Origin: Candidatus Krumholzibacteriota bacterium | GTDB lineage: Bacteria > Krumholzibacteriota > Krumholzibacteriia > Krumholzibacteriales > Krumholzibacteriaceae | DNA length: 58,152 bases | Assembly: GCA_030609325.1 (NCBI GenBank) | Contig: JAUWCL010000021.1 | Span: 1-58,152, forward strand | Direction of reading: 5' to 3' | Shown here: one piece after another, positions 8,302 through 17,035 of the stretch | Numbering within the stretch: position 1 is the stretch's first letter | How the letters are laid out: each line of letters opens with the position of its first letter | Notes under the pieces: model-generated | Databases searched by the model: none | What the model saw: the letters and a program-made list of their open reading frames with translations, nothing else | Told to the model about the DNA's origin: nothing | Made by a program: the position numbers and the translations under genes

Positions 8302-9591
8302 TTATCCGCCGTTCTTCTCTTCCCTCTTCGCCAGTACCGGCGTATTGTTCCCGAGTTCCTGACTGATTGCGCGGTAGCTGCCCGATACGATCTCGTCGCC
8401 CACCGACAGCCCCTTGACGATCTCTATGTGGGTGTCGCTCTGGATGCCCGTCTCGACCTGCACGGCCTTCGCGAGACCGTTCTTGACGACGAATACTATC
8501 GAAACGAACCCGTCCCTGTCGGGGGTGTACCCCGGCTCGGAGGTGCTGTCGGCGAGCGCGTCGCCCAGGGCGGCGCTCTTGTCCTTTGCCGGGCCCTGCG
8601 GTTGGAGCTGGTCGGGGGTGCGTACGGTGACGCACTGAATCGGCACGCAGAGGGTGCTGTCGCGCGTTTCGATGACTATGTCGGCGCTGGCCGTCATGCC
8701 GGGGCGCAGCTGCTCGACGGGATCCAGGATGGCGAGCTTGACCTCGAACTCGGTCTTCTGGTCGGTCGAGCCCATGCCGGAGATGTTGGCGCTGCTGGCG
8801 ATCTCGCGCACGATGCCGCTGAAGACCCTGTCGGGCATGGCGTCGATCTCGATCGATGCGCTGTCGCCGAGGCTCACGCTGACGATGTCGTTCTCGTCGA
8901 CGTTGACGAGCGCCTCCATCTCGGAGAGGTTCGAGACGATCATGATGACGTCTTCCTGGAACTGCGATCCGAGCGCGATCTCGCCGACTTCCTTGTTCAG
9001 CATGCTGATCGTGCCGGTCATAGGCGCGTATATCGTCGTCTTGGAGTGATTGTCCCTCGCCTGCTTGACGGCGGCCTCGGCCTGGGCGACCTGCTCGAGG
9101 ACCGACTGGTACCTCGCCTTCTCGATCTTTACGGTCGAGAATGCCTGGTCGTATATCGCCTCCGACTCGAGGTTGCGTTTTACGAGGGTCTCGGTGCGCG
9201 CGAGGTCCTTCTCGGCCTTGACGACCGTCTCTCTGGCCAGCTCGGCGTTGGCCTGGACCGAGCGCAGGCTGGCCTCGGACTGCTCGAGGGCGGCGACGTA
9301 GCGTTCCTGGTCGAGGCGGACGAGCAGGTCGCCCTTTTCGACCCAGTCGCCCTCCTTGACGCCGAGGAAGGTGATCTTGGCGGCCACGTCGGCGCTGATC
9401 TTCACCCTCGTGCGAGGCTCGATCTTGCCGGTGGCAGTTACAGTCTCAATGATCTCTTGTTTTCCGGTTAAAATGGTCTGAACACTTGTCTTACTCGTTC
9501 CGTTCTTGTTCGCCATAACCACAACAATGACGATTATGACGACTGCAACTGCCGCAAGAAATATGATCCGTTTCTTCCCTAACCTGGCCAT
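8302..9591 (-). CDS. MacA/HlyD-family periplasmic adaptor protein
   Basis: The 429-residue product has one N-terminal membrane anchor (IIFLAAVAVVIIVIVVVMA) followed by a barrel-sandwich half-motif (GKIEPRTRVKISADVAAKI, VKEGDWVEKGDLLVRLD). A helical hairpin (about residues 95-175), the second lipoyl half (APMTGTISMLNKEVGE) and beta-barrel domains follow. This is the membrane-fusion-protein fold that links inner-membrane MacB-type permeases to an outer-membrane channel. The start has GGGAG at a good distance. It heads the operon with the two permeases; neither an ATPase nor a TolC-type channel is nearby. Substrate unknown. Confidence 0.88.
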   Translation of the reverse strand: MARLGKKRIIFLAAVAVVIIVIVVVMANKNGTSKTSVQTILTGKQEIIETVTATGKIEPRTRVKISADVAAKITFLGVKEGDWVEKGDLLVRLDQERYVAALEQSEASLRSVQANAELARETVVKAEKDLARTETLVKRNLESEAIYDQAFSTVKIEKARYQSVLEQVAQAEAAVKQARDNHSKTTIYAPMTGTISMLNKEVGEIALGSQFQEDVIMIVSNLSEMEALVNVDENDIVSVSLGDSASIEIDAMPDRVFSGIVREIASSANISGMGSTDQKTEFEVKLAILDPVEQLRPGMTASADIVIETRDSTLCVPIQCVTVRTPDQLQPQGPAKDKSAALGDALADSTSEPGYTPDRDGFVSIVFVVKNGLAKAVQVETGIQSDTHIEIVKGLSVGDEIVSGSYRAISQELGNNTPVLAKREEKNGG

Positions 9592-9698
9592 TGCCTGCTA
9601 CTCCCTGGTCTGAATACCCGGACTGTCTGACATAAGTATATACCGAATCCCTCAATAAAATATTCGACACCCTTTTATACGGGCGGGGGAGGGATAAG

Positions 9699-9726
9699 TT
9701 GCACGTGGACGGGAGCCATTTAATCT
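9699..9726 (+). promoter_or_regulatory. Sigma-70-type promoter
   Basis: TTGCAC at 9699-9704, a 16-base spacer and TAATCT at 9721-9726, placed 55 bases before the secreted-protein start at 9781. Confidence 0.4.
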
Positions 9727-9780
9727 GCTATAGTTACGTGAGTCAAGTAAAGCTTCAGAGCTTTGAAGGGGGGGATCTTC

Positions 9781-10596
9781 ATGAAGCATCTTTCATGTAT
9801 CAGTATCCTTGTGGTTTGTATTGTCACTGGTCTTTCTCCCGGTGTTTCAGCCGAGGCCTGGTGGCATCTTGCACCACCCATGATTACGGCTCCCGCCCCG
9901 AACGCACAGTTTGCAGTTAACGAATTTATTATGTACAGCTGGATGCTGCCCTGGGGAACGCCGCCTGAGCTTATCTCTCACTATGAACTCCAGTTTGCGA
10001 ATGCCTATCCCAATACGATCAACCTCTTTGAGCCGGAAGCTGGCGGAGGTGTCTGCGACTGGGATGCAATAAGGGAAGTCGAAGGAACTGCGTATGTTGC
10101 CAATCATCAGAGTAATCATGAGCCGATATACTTCAGGGTCCGTGCCGTGTTCCTGGGCGGTCAGAAGACCAACTGGGGCGTCAGTTATCACAGGGTGGGA
10201 GACTTTCCGGACCAGCCGGCGCCTCCGGCGATTATCGCTCCGTTGAAGCAGAAGTTCGATTGTAATCCCAGTGTCTATCACGAGTGGACCGAGGTTCCGG
10301 GCGCGGTCGAATACGAGTTTGCCTTTGCGCATGCCTTCTGCAACACACCGACTCTGCTGGAGAATTGCGACCTGGAGGTCAGGGCTCCTGTTACGTATAC
10401 CTCGTTCTCCGGGAAGCATGACTGCCTCCATCTGCCGATTTATTTCCTGGTGCGTGCGATTATGGATGATGGATCGAAGACGAACTGGGCCATCACGTAT
10501 TACTACATGACGAAGAACTGCATTCTCTGCGGTGTATGCGGAACGATCGCAACCGAGGAATCGACCTGGGGCAAGATCAAGAGCCTGCACAAGTAG
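9781..10596 (+). CDS. Secreted protein with two fibronectin-III-like segments
   Basis: ATG 9781 follows GAAGGGGGGG and gives a 271-residue protein with a signal peptide cleaved near VSAEA. Two similar segments follow, each with Y-FA-A and a P-IYFRVRA or P-IYFLVRA strand, then TNWGVSYH and TNWAITYY. This suggests two tandem beta-sandwich modules of fibronectin type III kind. The mature part holds several Cys, including a C-terminal CILCGVCG cluster. No enzyme motif is visible. It stands alone between the divergent adaptor operon and the antitoxin gene. Confidence 0.65.
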   Translation: MKHLSCISILVVCIVTGLSPGVSAEAWWHLAPPMITAPAPNAQFAVNEFIMYSWMLPWGTPPELISHYELQFANAYPNTINLFEPEAGGGVCDWDAIREVEGTAYVANHQSNHEPIYFRVRAVFLGGQKTNWGVSYHRVGDFPDQPAPPAIIAPLKQKFDCNPSVYHEWTEVPGAVEYEFAFAHAFCNTPTLLENCDLEVRAPVTYTSFSGKHDCLHLPIYFLVRAIMDDGSKTNWAITYYYMTKNCILCGVCGTIATEESTWGKIKSLHK

Positions 10597-10719
10597 GCGT
10601 TCCTGTGACCGGTCACCCTGGGTCTCGAGAAGCAGAGAAGACTGTCTCGGGAAGAGAAGAGGCTGACAGTTACTTGGCGGCCTGAATGCTCAGTCGCTCC
10701 AGGATTCACCCGACAAAAG

Positions 10720-10734
10720 TAACAAAAAGTGTTA
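10720..10734 (+). promoter_or_regulatory. Inverted repeat, possible AbiEi operator
   Basis: TAACA-N5-TGTTA (10720-10734), followed by the AT-rich TATATAT, lies 30 bases before the antitoxin start. AbiEi proteins are known to repress their own promoter by binding inverted repeats. Read outward, the half sites (AGTAACA and, on the other strand, ATAACACTT) resemble the direct repeats before the second antitoxin at 26197-26227. Confidence 0.4.
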
Positions 10735-10764
10735 TATATCCAGCGTGAATCCCTGGAGGGGCCT

Positions 10765-11547
10765 GTGAAAGCATCGGATCACATAACGAAACTGGCCGCA
10801 AGCGGACGGTATCATTTCTTGACCGGGGAGCTTGCCCGGTCGATCGGTTCGTCGGTGAATGCCGCCCGGGCAGCGCTTCGGCGGCTCCGGAAGAAGGGTC
10901 CGATCGCCACTCCATACCGCGGGTTTCATGTGATCGTCCCGCCGGAATACCGGAGTATCGGGTGCCTGCCGGCCGACCAGTTCATCGGGCAACTCATGGA
11001 GCATCTCGGACTTTCGTACTACGCCGCGCTTCTCAGTGCCGCCAGATATCATGGTGCAGCTCACCAGCAGCCACAGGTCTTTCAGGTCATCGTGCGAAAG
11101 AACCGCCCCCCGATCGAGTGTGGCGGTGTGCGAGTGGCTTTCATGGCCCGCCGGAACATCGATGAAATTCCGGTCGTTCCGTTCAATACGCCGCGCGGTC
11201 CTGTCCTCGTGTCCAGTCCGGAGGCGACTGCGTTCGACCTGATCGGATATCCGGCCCACGCGGGCGGACTGGATAACACGTCTTCGGTGCTGGCCGAACT
11301 GTCAGAGTCGATAGATCTGAAAAAGCTGATCTCGGCCGCTGCGCTTTCGCCGACTCCCTGGGCCCAGCGGCTCGGTTATCTTTTCTCTGTTATCGGCGCG
11401 GAAGAGCATGCAGACGCACTCGCCGATTATATAGCACGATCGCCTCACGAGACCGTGCTACTCGACCCGGCCGGGCCGAGAGTGGGAGCTGTACGTGAGG
11501 CGCGCTGGAAACTGTTTGTCAACACTGTAGTGGAGCCTGATCTGTGA
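10765..11547 (+). CDS. AbiEi-family antitoxin / transcriptional regulator
   Basis: GTG 10765 is chosen because CTGGAGGGG lies just upstream, giving 260 residues. The N terminus is a winged helix (LTGELARSIGSSVNAARAAL, RRLRKKGPIATPYRGFHVI) as in AbiEi_4 antitoxins. A conserved core (GLSYYAALLSAARYHGAAHQ, VFQVIV, GVRVAFMARR, VSSPEATAFDLI) and a C-terminal helical domain follow. In type IV AbiE systems this protein represses the operon and counters the nucleotidyltransferase toxin AbiEii without direct binding. The toxin frame starts in a 4-base overlap (GTGA) but is cut to 47 codons. The intact antitoxin therefore now precedes a TOTE-type primase-helicase. Confidence 0.85.
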   Translation: MKASDHITKLAASGRYHFLTGELARSIGSSVNAARAALRRLRKKGPIATPYRGFHVIVPPEYRSIGCLPADQFIGQLMEHLGLSYYAALLSAARYHGAAHQQPQVFQVIVRKNRPPIECGGVRVAFMARRNIDEIPVVPFNTPRGPVLVSSPEATAFDLIGYPAHAGGLDNTSSVLAELSESIDLKKLISAAALSPTPWAQRLGYLFSVIGAEEHADALADYIARSPHETVLLDPAGPRVGAVREARWKLFVNTVVEPDL

Positions 11548-11687
11548 TCCCATTCGATTTCATCACCGAGTGGCGCCAGTCCGCTCCCTGGGATGCCGAA
11601 GATGCTGCACGGTATGCACGGAAGGAATTGCTGGTTCGCCTGCCGGGTGACCCATGGAAAGGCGGGGATCGTGGCGCCAGGGCTTAG
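11544..11687 (+). pseudogene. Truncated AbiEii toxin, N-terminal stump
   Basis: The frame from GTG 11544 (overlapping the antitoxin stop) begins IPFDFITEWRQSAPWD, the start of the AbiEii nucleotidyltransferase toxin family (typically IPRxFIxEWRxxAPW). After about 17 residues the similarity ends, and an unrelated tail runs to a TAG at 11685-11687. A full toxin has roughly 250-300 residues with a GG/S-DLD nucleotidyltransferase motif, all absent here. The next gene starts 2 bases later, so the stump may now serve to couple translation into the primase-helicase. Confidence 0.7.
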
Positions 11688-11689
11688 AT

Positions 11690-14200
11690 ATGCGTGATCG
11701 TGGCAGAACTGAAATCCTGGCAGAGCTGGCAGCGGAAGAGGCGCGTCTCTCCAAGCTCGAGGAAGAGCGAATCTGTCTCCAACAGCGGATTTCTGACCTT
11801 CAGGCCGATTTGTCAGCTGCCGGCGAGCCAGATTCATCCGAACAACAGGCCGATGCTCCAGGAGCGGCGATTCCGACAACGACTGGTGAGAAGATCGCTC
11901 TCTTCCGCAGCCTCTTCCGGGGCCGCACGGATGTCTTCCCCAAACGGTGGGTGAACACGAAAAAGGGAACGGCGGGATATTCACCGGCTTGCGCAAACGA
12001 GTGGACTCATGGCGTATGCGATAAACCCCGCGTCAAGTGCGGCGATTGCCCAAACCAGGCCTTCCTGCCAGTTACGGATCAAGTCATCCTCGAGCATTTT
12101 CAGGGCCGATACGTGGCTGGTGTCTATCCGCTCCTGAAGAACGAAACATGCTGGTTTCTCGCGGTCGACTTCGACAAAGGACCGTGGCAGGAGGATGTGG
12201 CTGCATTCGTGACGACATGCCGGCAAATCGGTGTGCCGGCGGCTGTCGAACGTTCGAGGTCCGGTGATGGCGCCCATGTCTGGTTTTTCTTCCAAACGCC
12301 AGTGAAAGCAAGAGCTGCGCGGGAAATGGGGTGCTTCCTGATCACCGAAACGATGGCGCGTCGACATGAACTGCCAATGAACTCATACGACCGCTTCTTT
12401 CCCAACCAGGATACGATGCCTCGGGGAGGCTTCGGCAACCTCATCGCTTTGCCGTTCCAGGATGGACCACGCCAGGAAGGAAACTCTGTGTTTGTTGACG
12501 AGCAGTGGTTTCCCTACGAAAACCAGTGGCGCTTTCTGGCTTCGATTCTTCACATAGATTCCGATAAAGTCGTATCCCTCGCGCAGGAAGCATCCGAGAA
12601 AGGTCTCGTAATCGGTGCGCAAATGGGCGAGCTTGATGACGATGTTGAACCCTCCGCCCCATGGCTTATATCACCGGCGGGCAACAATTCGAGACCAGTG
12701 ATCTCGGAACACCTTCCTTCACGGGTCCGCGTTACTCTGGCACAGCAGTTGTTTGTCGAGAATGCTGATTTGCCATCATCGCTCCTGAACCAGATCAAGC
12801 GTATCGCTGTGTTCCAGAACCCCGAGTTCTACAAGAAACAGGCGATGCGGCTTTCCACGGCCTTAACGCCGCGATTGATTTCCTGCGCTGAAGATTACCC
12901 GCAACATATCGCATTGCCCCGGGGATGTATTGGTGACCTTGAAGAATTACTGTCCTTCTACGATGTCGCATTGGAGATCGAAGACGCCCGTTGTGCGGGC
13001 AAGGCTCTCGATGTGCGCTTCCATGGCGAACTGACACCGGCTCAGGATCAGGCTGTACGCTCATTGCTCGCATACGACATCGGCGTTTTCGTTGCGCCTC
13101 CAGGCTCGGGAAAGACCGTCGTTGGAACTTATCTCGTTGCATGCCGAGCGTGCAGCGCTCTGATCCTCGTTCATCGTACGCCTCTTCTGGAGCAGTGGAT
13201 CGCCCAGCTGGCTGTTTTTCTGGATCTCGACCCGAAAGAGGTCGGCCAGATTGGCGGTGGTAAGCGCAGGCCCAACGGCACTCTGGATGTTGCCATGATC
13301 CAGAGCCTTGTGCGCCGGGATTCTGTCGACGAACTCGTCCGGGAATACGGGCATGTCATCGTGGACGAGTGCCATCATGTTCCGGCAGTCTCTTTCGAGC
13401 GGGTCATGCGCGAAGTGAGAGCGAAGTATATCACGGGCCTGACTGCAACGCCGCGCCGGCGTGATGGCCATCATCCGATCCTCAAATTTCAAATCGGACC
13501 TGTCCGATGCTCGATCGACCCGAAGAACCAGGCAGCCGAACGATCGTTTGAACACCGACTCGTCCTGCGAGAGACGGAATTCAAGCTGGCGCCCGATTCT
13601 GCAGGTTGCGGGATTCAGGAAATCTACCGGCAGCTGACGCTGGACGAAGACCGCAACAGCCTGATTCTCGATGACGTGATCAGTGCTCTCGAAGAAGGCC
13701 GCTCCCCGATTCTGCTGACGGAGCGACGCGATCATCTCGATCTCCTTGCAGAGCGCCTGCGCGGGTTTGCCAGGAACATTATTGTCATGCGCGGCGGGAT
13801 GGGAAAGAAACAGCGGCGTGCTGTGGCCGAAAAACTGGCTGACATCACCGCTGACGAGGAGCGACTCATCCTGGCTACCGGACGTTTCATCGGAGAGGGA
13901 TTCGACGATGCCCGACTGGATACGCTTTTCCTGGTGATGCCTGTGGCGTGGAAAGGTACGTTGGTGCAGTATGCCGGTCGCCTTCATCGCCGACATGGAA
14001 CAAAAACGGAAGTTCGGATCGTGGATTACGTCGATCGGCGCGTGCCCATGCTCAATCGCATGTTTGACAAGCGGATGCGCGGCTATCGAGCCATGGGGTA
14101 CACCCTTGGCAAATTGCCCAAATCGGGCACCTGTCCGGGCGATGAACGTGTGGTCATACTTGACGAAGAAGAGATCGGATTGGACGATGACCTTCTTTGA
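11690..14200 (+). CDS. TOTE conflict-system primase-helicase
   Basis: With ATG 11690 the protein has 836 residues. An N-terminal coiled coil (about 5-45) precedes a four-Cys cluster (Cys 101, 110, 117, 120; GVCDKPRVKCGDCPNQAF). An archaeo-eukaryotic-primase fold of the TOTE type follows, with DFD at 160-162 and the GAHVW His near 196. The C-terminal half is an SF2 helicase: Walker A PPGSGKT (Lys near 475), DECHH at 559-563, LTATPRRRDG and QYAGRLHR. All key residues seem present, so primase-coupled DNA unwinding is plausible. TOTE proteins are known from biological-conflict and mobile contexts. An upstream ATG (11654) lies inside the toxin stump and is less likely. No clear ribosome site precedes 11690, so translational coupling is likely. 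Confidence 0.85.
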   Translation: MRDRGRTEILAELAAEEARLSKLEEERICLQQRISDLQADLSAAGEPDSSEQQADAPGAAIPTTTGEKIALFRSLFRGRTDVFPKRWVNTKKGTAGYSPACANEWTHGVCDKPRVKCGDCPNQAFLPVTDQVILEHFQGRYVAGVYPLLKNETCWFLAVDFDKGPWQEDVAAFVTTCRQIGVPAAVERSRSGDGAHVWFFFQTPVKARAAREMGCFLITETMARRHELPMNSYDRFFPNQDTMPRGGFGNLIALPFQDGPRQEGNSVFVDEQWFPYENQWRFLASILHIDSDKVVSLAQEASEKGLVIGAQMGELDDDVEPSAPWLISPAGNNSRPVISEHLPSRVRVTLAQQLFVENADLPSSLLNQIKRIAVFQNPEFYKKQAMRLSTALTPRLISCAEDYPQHIALPRGCIGDLEELLSFYDVALEIEDARCAGKALDVRFHGELTPAQDQAVRSLLAYDIGVFVAPPGSGKTVVGTYLVACRACSALILVHRTPLLEQWIAQLAVFLDLDPKEVGQIGGGKRRPNGTLDVAMIQSLVRRDSVDELVREYGHVIVDECHHVPAVSFERVMREVRAKYITGLTATPRRRDGHHPILKFQIGPVRCSIDPKNQAAERSFEHRLVLRETEFKLAPDSAGCGIQEIYRQLTLDEDRNSLILDDVISALEEGRSPILLTERRDHLDLLAERLRGFARNIIVMRGGMGKKQRRAVAEKLADITADEERLILATGRFIGEGFDDARLDTLFLVMPVAWKGTLVQYAGRLHRRHGTKTEVRIVDYVDRRVPMLNRMFDKRMRGYRAMGYTLGKLPKSGTCPGDERVVILDEEEIGLDDDLL

Positions 14201-14541
14201 TCGAACGACCGAAACTTGCATTCTCCGCAAGAAGAGGGCAGCGTCGGAGGACGTGTCAGAATAGATATATTTTTCTGAATGCTATGTTTTTATCCTTGAA
14301 CTTTGCTTCTTCCGGGGGTACATTCTGAAGCTAAGCGAAACAAGGAACTGAAGAACAATGCCCCGCTCCCGCCAGGGACCGGGACATCAGGCGGTCGGAG
14401 GCCGCAGGTCGAAATGCTCATACATCTGGAATCCAATCAAATGTTATTAGGCGCTGCAGTAAGTAGTTAGGTCGGGCAGCGAGCCCGACAGGCAGCGTGT
14501 GACTCACACTCACTTTAATGTGAGAGGGAGTAGTGTGTCTG
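14201..14541. other. Gene-free stretch with two hairpins
   Basis: No coding sequence was recognised. A hairpin GTCGGGC-N5-GCCCGAC lies at 14471-14489, without a T-run. A second inverted repeat, CTCACA-N10-TGTGAG (14503-14524), touches the GAGAGGGAG ribosome site of the next gene. The second could be an operator or a ribosome-site-masking hairpin. Confidence 0.4.
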
Positions 14542-15858
14542 ATGGGTTCCAGAAAGATGACCAGGAATCGTCGTGCCCGGTTCCGTGCGAGCGCAGAGCA
14601 CAAGGACTCTCGTCGACAGGCCTACAGAAGGGTTGACAAAAACAACGAGAAAACGAAAAGCGCCTGGACGGAAGAGACCCGCAACAAGTACGACCACATA
14701 AGCAGAAGAATAATCGAAGGCCTGTTCGACGGATGGCAGAAATTCGAGAAAATAAACCTGCCCAATGGTCTCGAGCGCCTTCAGTCGACGATCTGGTATT
14801 CGCCCAACGCGAATTTCAGGGAGAAGTTCCGGAAACTGCTTATGACCATCGTGGACTGTTCGCCCGATCTGATTGACAGGCGGTATTTTCCCATTCTCGA
14901 AAACCTCACCAGGCATAACTGGATCAGACCCCTTGGTGACTGGAAGGTGAGAGGCAAATCGGAGAATGCCCGGTTAAGGTCCCTCATCGATCATCTGGTC
15001 GTCAGGTATCCTGTCCCCGAGTTCCTCTACAAGCTTCTCGGATTCGACCAGTGTAACTGGAGCAGTATGACGTTTTTCATCTCGGTGGCAAGTGGCGCAA
15101 GGGTGGTGAACAGCTTCAACGGCTATTGCCTCGAGATCCCGATGACCAGGCGGATGTGCCACAACTTCATGCAGATGCCTGCGGATACTCCCTTCTTTGC
15201 CGCCGTAAGGAACGCACAGGTGAAGGCCCTCGGGGGTGACAGGGAGCTCGCCAGGGCGATCAGCAGCACCTCCCTCGGACGGGGTGTCCGGGAGGACGAA
15301 GTTTTCTGGCTTGCGGTGATTCGCTGGTTCTGCGAGCAGCCCGATATCGAGCGCAGTCAGGTCGGCCCGCTCATCGACTATATCGAAAACAGCCGCACGG
15401 TGGATCCCGCATACTCGATGAAAGGGCGTACCGTGCGATCGCTGACCCGCGGGATGGAGGAGTGGCACAGGCAGCTTGCGCTGGAGAAGAAATTCCATGG
15501 ACTCATATTTACCCCGAGCGGTATCAATGAGGGTATCTGGGAGCTTGAGGCCCGGCATGACAACAGCGGGAAAAAGATCATATGGACGATCGAGGAGGTG
15601 CTCACATCCAAAGTCCTTCATGCTGAGGGAAAGGCGATGAAGCATTGCGTATACATGTACGTATCGGATATTCAGAAGGGATATTGCTCGATCTGGTCTT
15701 TGAAATATGATGGGATCAGGGCATTGACCGTGGAAGTCCTGGCCGAATCGAGAACGATTGTTCAGGCTAGGGGCAAGTGCAACCGTCCCCCTAAAAGGTA
15801 TGAGCTGAATATTCTCAAGAGGTGGGCTCAGGAGAATGGGTTGAGGGACGTAACATAA
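14542..15858 (+). CDS. PcfJ-like domain protein
   Basis: A 438-residue protein (an alternative GTG lies 9 bases upstream, but it sits too close to the GAGAGGGAG ribosome site). It has a basic N terminus and a long helical middle. Its C-terminal domain fits the PcfJ family: LHAEGKAMKHCVYMYVSDI, GYCSIWSL, LTVEV, IVQARGKCNRPPKR, WAQENGL. PcfJ-like proteins are found on conjugative plasmids, phages and genomic islands; their molecular role is not established. It lies 341 bases after the primase-helicase on the same strand and probably belongs to the same accessory island. Confidence 0.75.
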   Translation: MGSRKMTRNRRARFRASAEHKDSRRQAYRRVDKNNEKTKSAWTEETRNKYDHISRRIIEGLFDGWQKFEKINLPNGLERLQSTIWYSPNANFREKFRKLLMTIVDCSPDLIDRRYFPILENLTRHNWIRPLGDWKVRGKSENARLRSLIDHLVVRYPVPEFLYKLLGFDQCNWSSMTFFISVASGARVVNSFNGYCLEIPMTRRMCHNFMQMPADTPFFAAVRNAQVKALGGDRELARAISSTSLGRGVREDEVFWLAVIRWFCEQPDIERSQVGPLIDYIENSRTVDPAYSMKGRTVRSLTRGMEEWHRQLALEKKFHGLIFTPSGINEGIWELEARHDNSGKKIIWTIEEVLTSKVLHAEGKAMKHCVYMYVSDIQKGYCSIWSLKYDGIRALTVEVLAESRTIVQARGKCNRPPKRYELNILKRWAQENGLRDVT

Positions 15859-15982
15859 ATAAGGTGACAATCTAATTGCGGTTCAAGGCTTGTAGTCGAC
15901 AGTATTAAACATGCCATGTTACAGTCAGGACCGGGGTTGTCGACGTAGAACATTGCCCGGGAATAACTGATCGGGAAGGTAT

Positions 15983-16990
15983 ATGACCAGAGACTATGCA
16001 TCTCTTGCCCTCAGGCACGCTCCTGTCCTGAAACAGAAGGTCAGCGAGTTCAATCCCCGGGGGGATCTCATCACGCAGGTCGACCTGAGCGGCGATCTCG
16101 AGGGGCTGGTCGGCAACTGGGCCTATGTCAGTGACGAGAGTAACGAACTCCCCGCGGCCGGATACTACTCGGTGGTCGAGACCAGAACTCATTATTTCAT
16201 CCTCTACGCTTTCTATCACGGGCAGGACTGGTACGACGGCGACAGGCTGGCCGACAAGATCCGGAAGATGTTCGATGAGCACCTCCATGACATGGAGGGC
16301 TCGCTGGCTGTCGTCACGAAGAGGGAAGACGAAAAGGACGAGCGCGTCGACGCCTTAATAACGATCAGCCATTTTCATTTCTATTGCTACGCGGGATGGA
16401 TGAGTAGCGATGATGAGTTCCTTTATCCAGGCGACCGGTGGGAGAACAGGATCCGGGGCCTGACGGCGAGCATCGACGGGAACATCTGGCCGACCGAGGA
16501 CGGCGACAGGACCAGGTTTTCACTCTACGCGCAGGCGAAGGGGCACGGGATAAGGGGCGACCGGAAGAAATGGGGCTCCGAGCGGCACATCATCCATTAC
16601 TACCCCTCGCTGACCGGGAGCGAGGTCCCCGGCAGCGACGAGAGTGCGTACAGGGAATACAGTGGTTACAGGTTCCAGGACGTCAGGTACAGGCTGATCG
16701 ATTTTCACGAGCCGGGAGGACTATGGGAGCAGAGGAACAACACGAATGTCTTCCAGGCGAACGCGATGGGTCAGGCGGCCCTCGTCATACTCGACGAGTT
16801 CGGCAACAGAATTGCCGGCTCGGCCAACCCGCCCTGGGGCTGGGCCGATATCGACGACCGTCACAGTTGCGGTGAGCTGGCGATCAATCCCGCCCGGCTC
16901 GTTTACGACTATCTGGACGGGCTGGGAGAGTTCAGCCTCGAGTACATCTACAATCCCTACATCGGCATCGGACAGGGATCTATGATCTGA
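15983..16990 (+). CDS. Conserved hypothetical protein, Vps62-like fold possible
   Basis: The 335-residue protein has no signal peptide. Its start (LALRHAPVLKQ) and the segments HYFILYAFYHGQDW, HLHDMEGSLAVVTKR, DALITISHFHFYCY and GHGIRGD resemble a loose family found in bacteria and fungi. In that family an Asp/His-rich core (HE-DWE-like) sits in a beta-sandwich, as in Vps62- or necrosis-inducing-like proteins. The match is weak and no activity can be claimed. It precedes the TraB/GumN gene by 45 bases on the same strand. Confidence 0.55.
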   Translation: MTRDYASLALRHAPVLKQKVSEFNPRGDLITQVDLSGDLEGLVGNWAYVSDESNELPAAGYYSVVETRTHYFILYAFYHGQDWYDGDRLADKIRKMFDEHLHDMEGSLAVVTKREDEKDERVDALITISHFHFYCYAGWMSSDDEFLYPGDRWENRIRGLTASIDGNIWPTEDGDRTRFSLYAQAKGHGIRGDRKKWGSERHIIHYYPSLTGSEVPGSDESAYREYSGYRFQDVRYRLIDFHEPGGLWEQRNNTNVFQANAMGQAALVILDEFGNRIAGSANPPWGWADIDDRHSCGELAINPARLVYDYLDGLGEFSLEYIYNPYIGIGQGSMI

Positions 16991-17035
16991 CAAAAGTGGA
17001 CTGGATCGAGCGAAAAACGAGAAGGAGGGAATCTC

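Noticed and set aside
5734-9471. Several long plus-strand frames over the adaptor and permease operon
   Set aside because: They mirror the minus-strand MacA and MacB-like genes, which carry all recognisable motifs.
10606-10617. 12-bp palindrome GTGACCGGTCAC as an operator
   Set aside because: It lies just after the 9781 gene, far from any start; more likely chance or part of a 3' hairpin.
15983-16990. Necrosis-inducing (NPP1) toxin
   Set aside because: No signal peptide and no GHRHDWE heptapeptide; similarity to such folds is only general.
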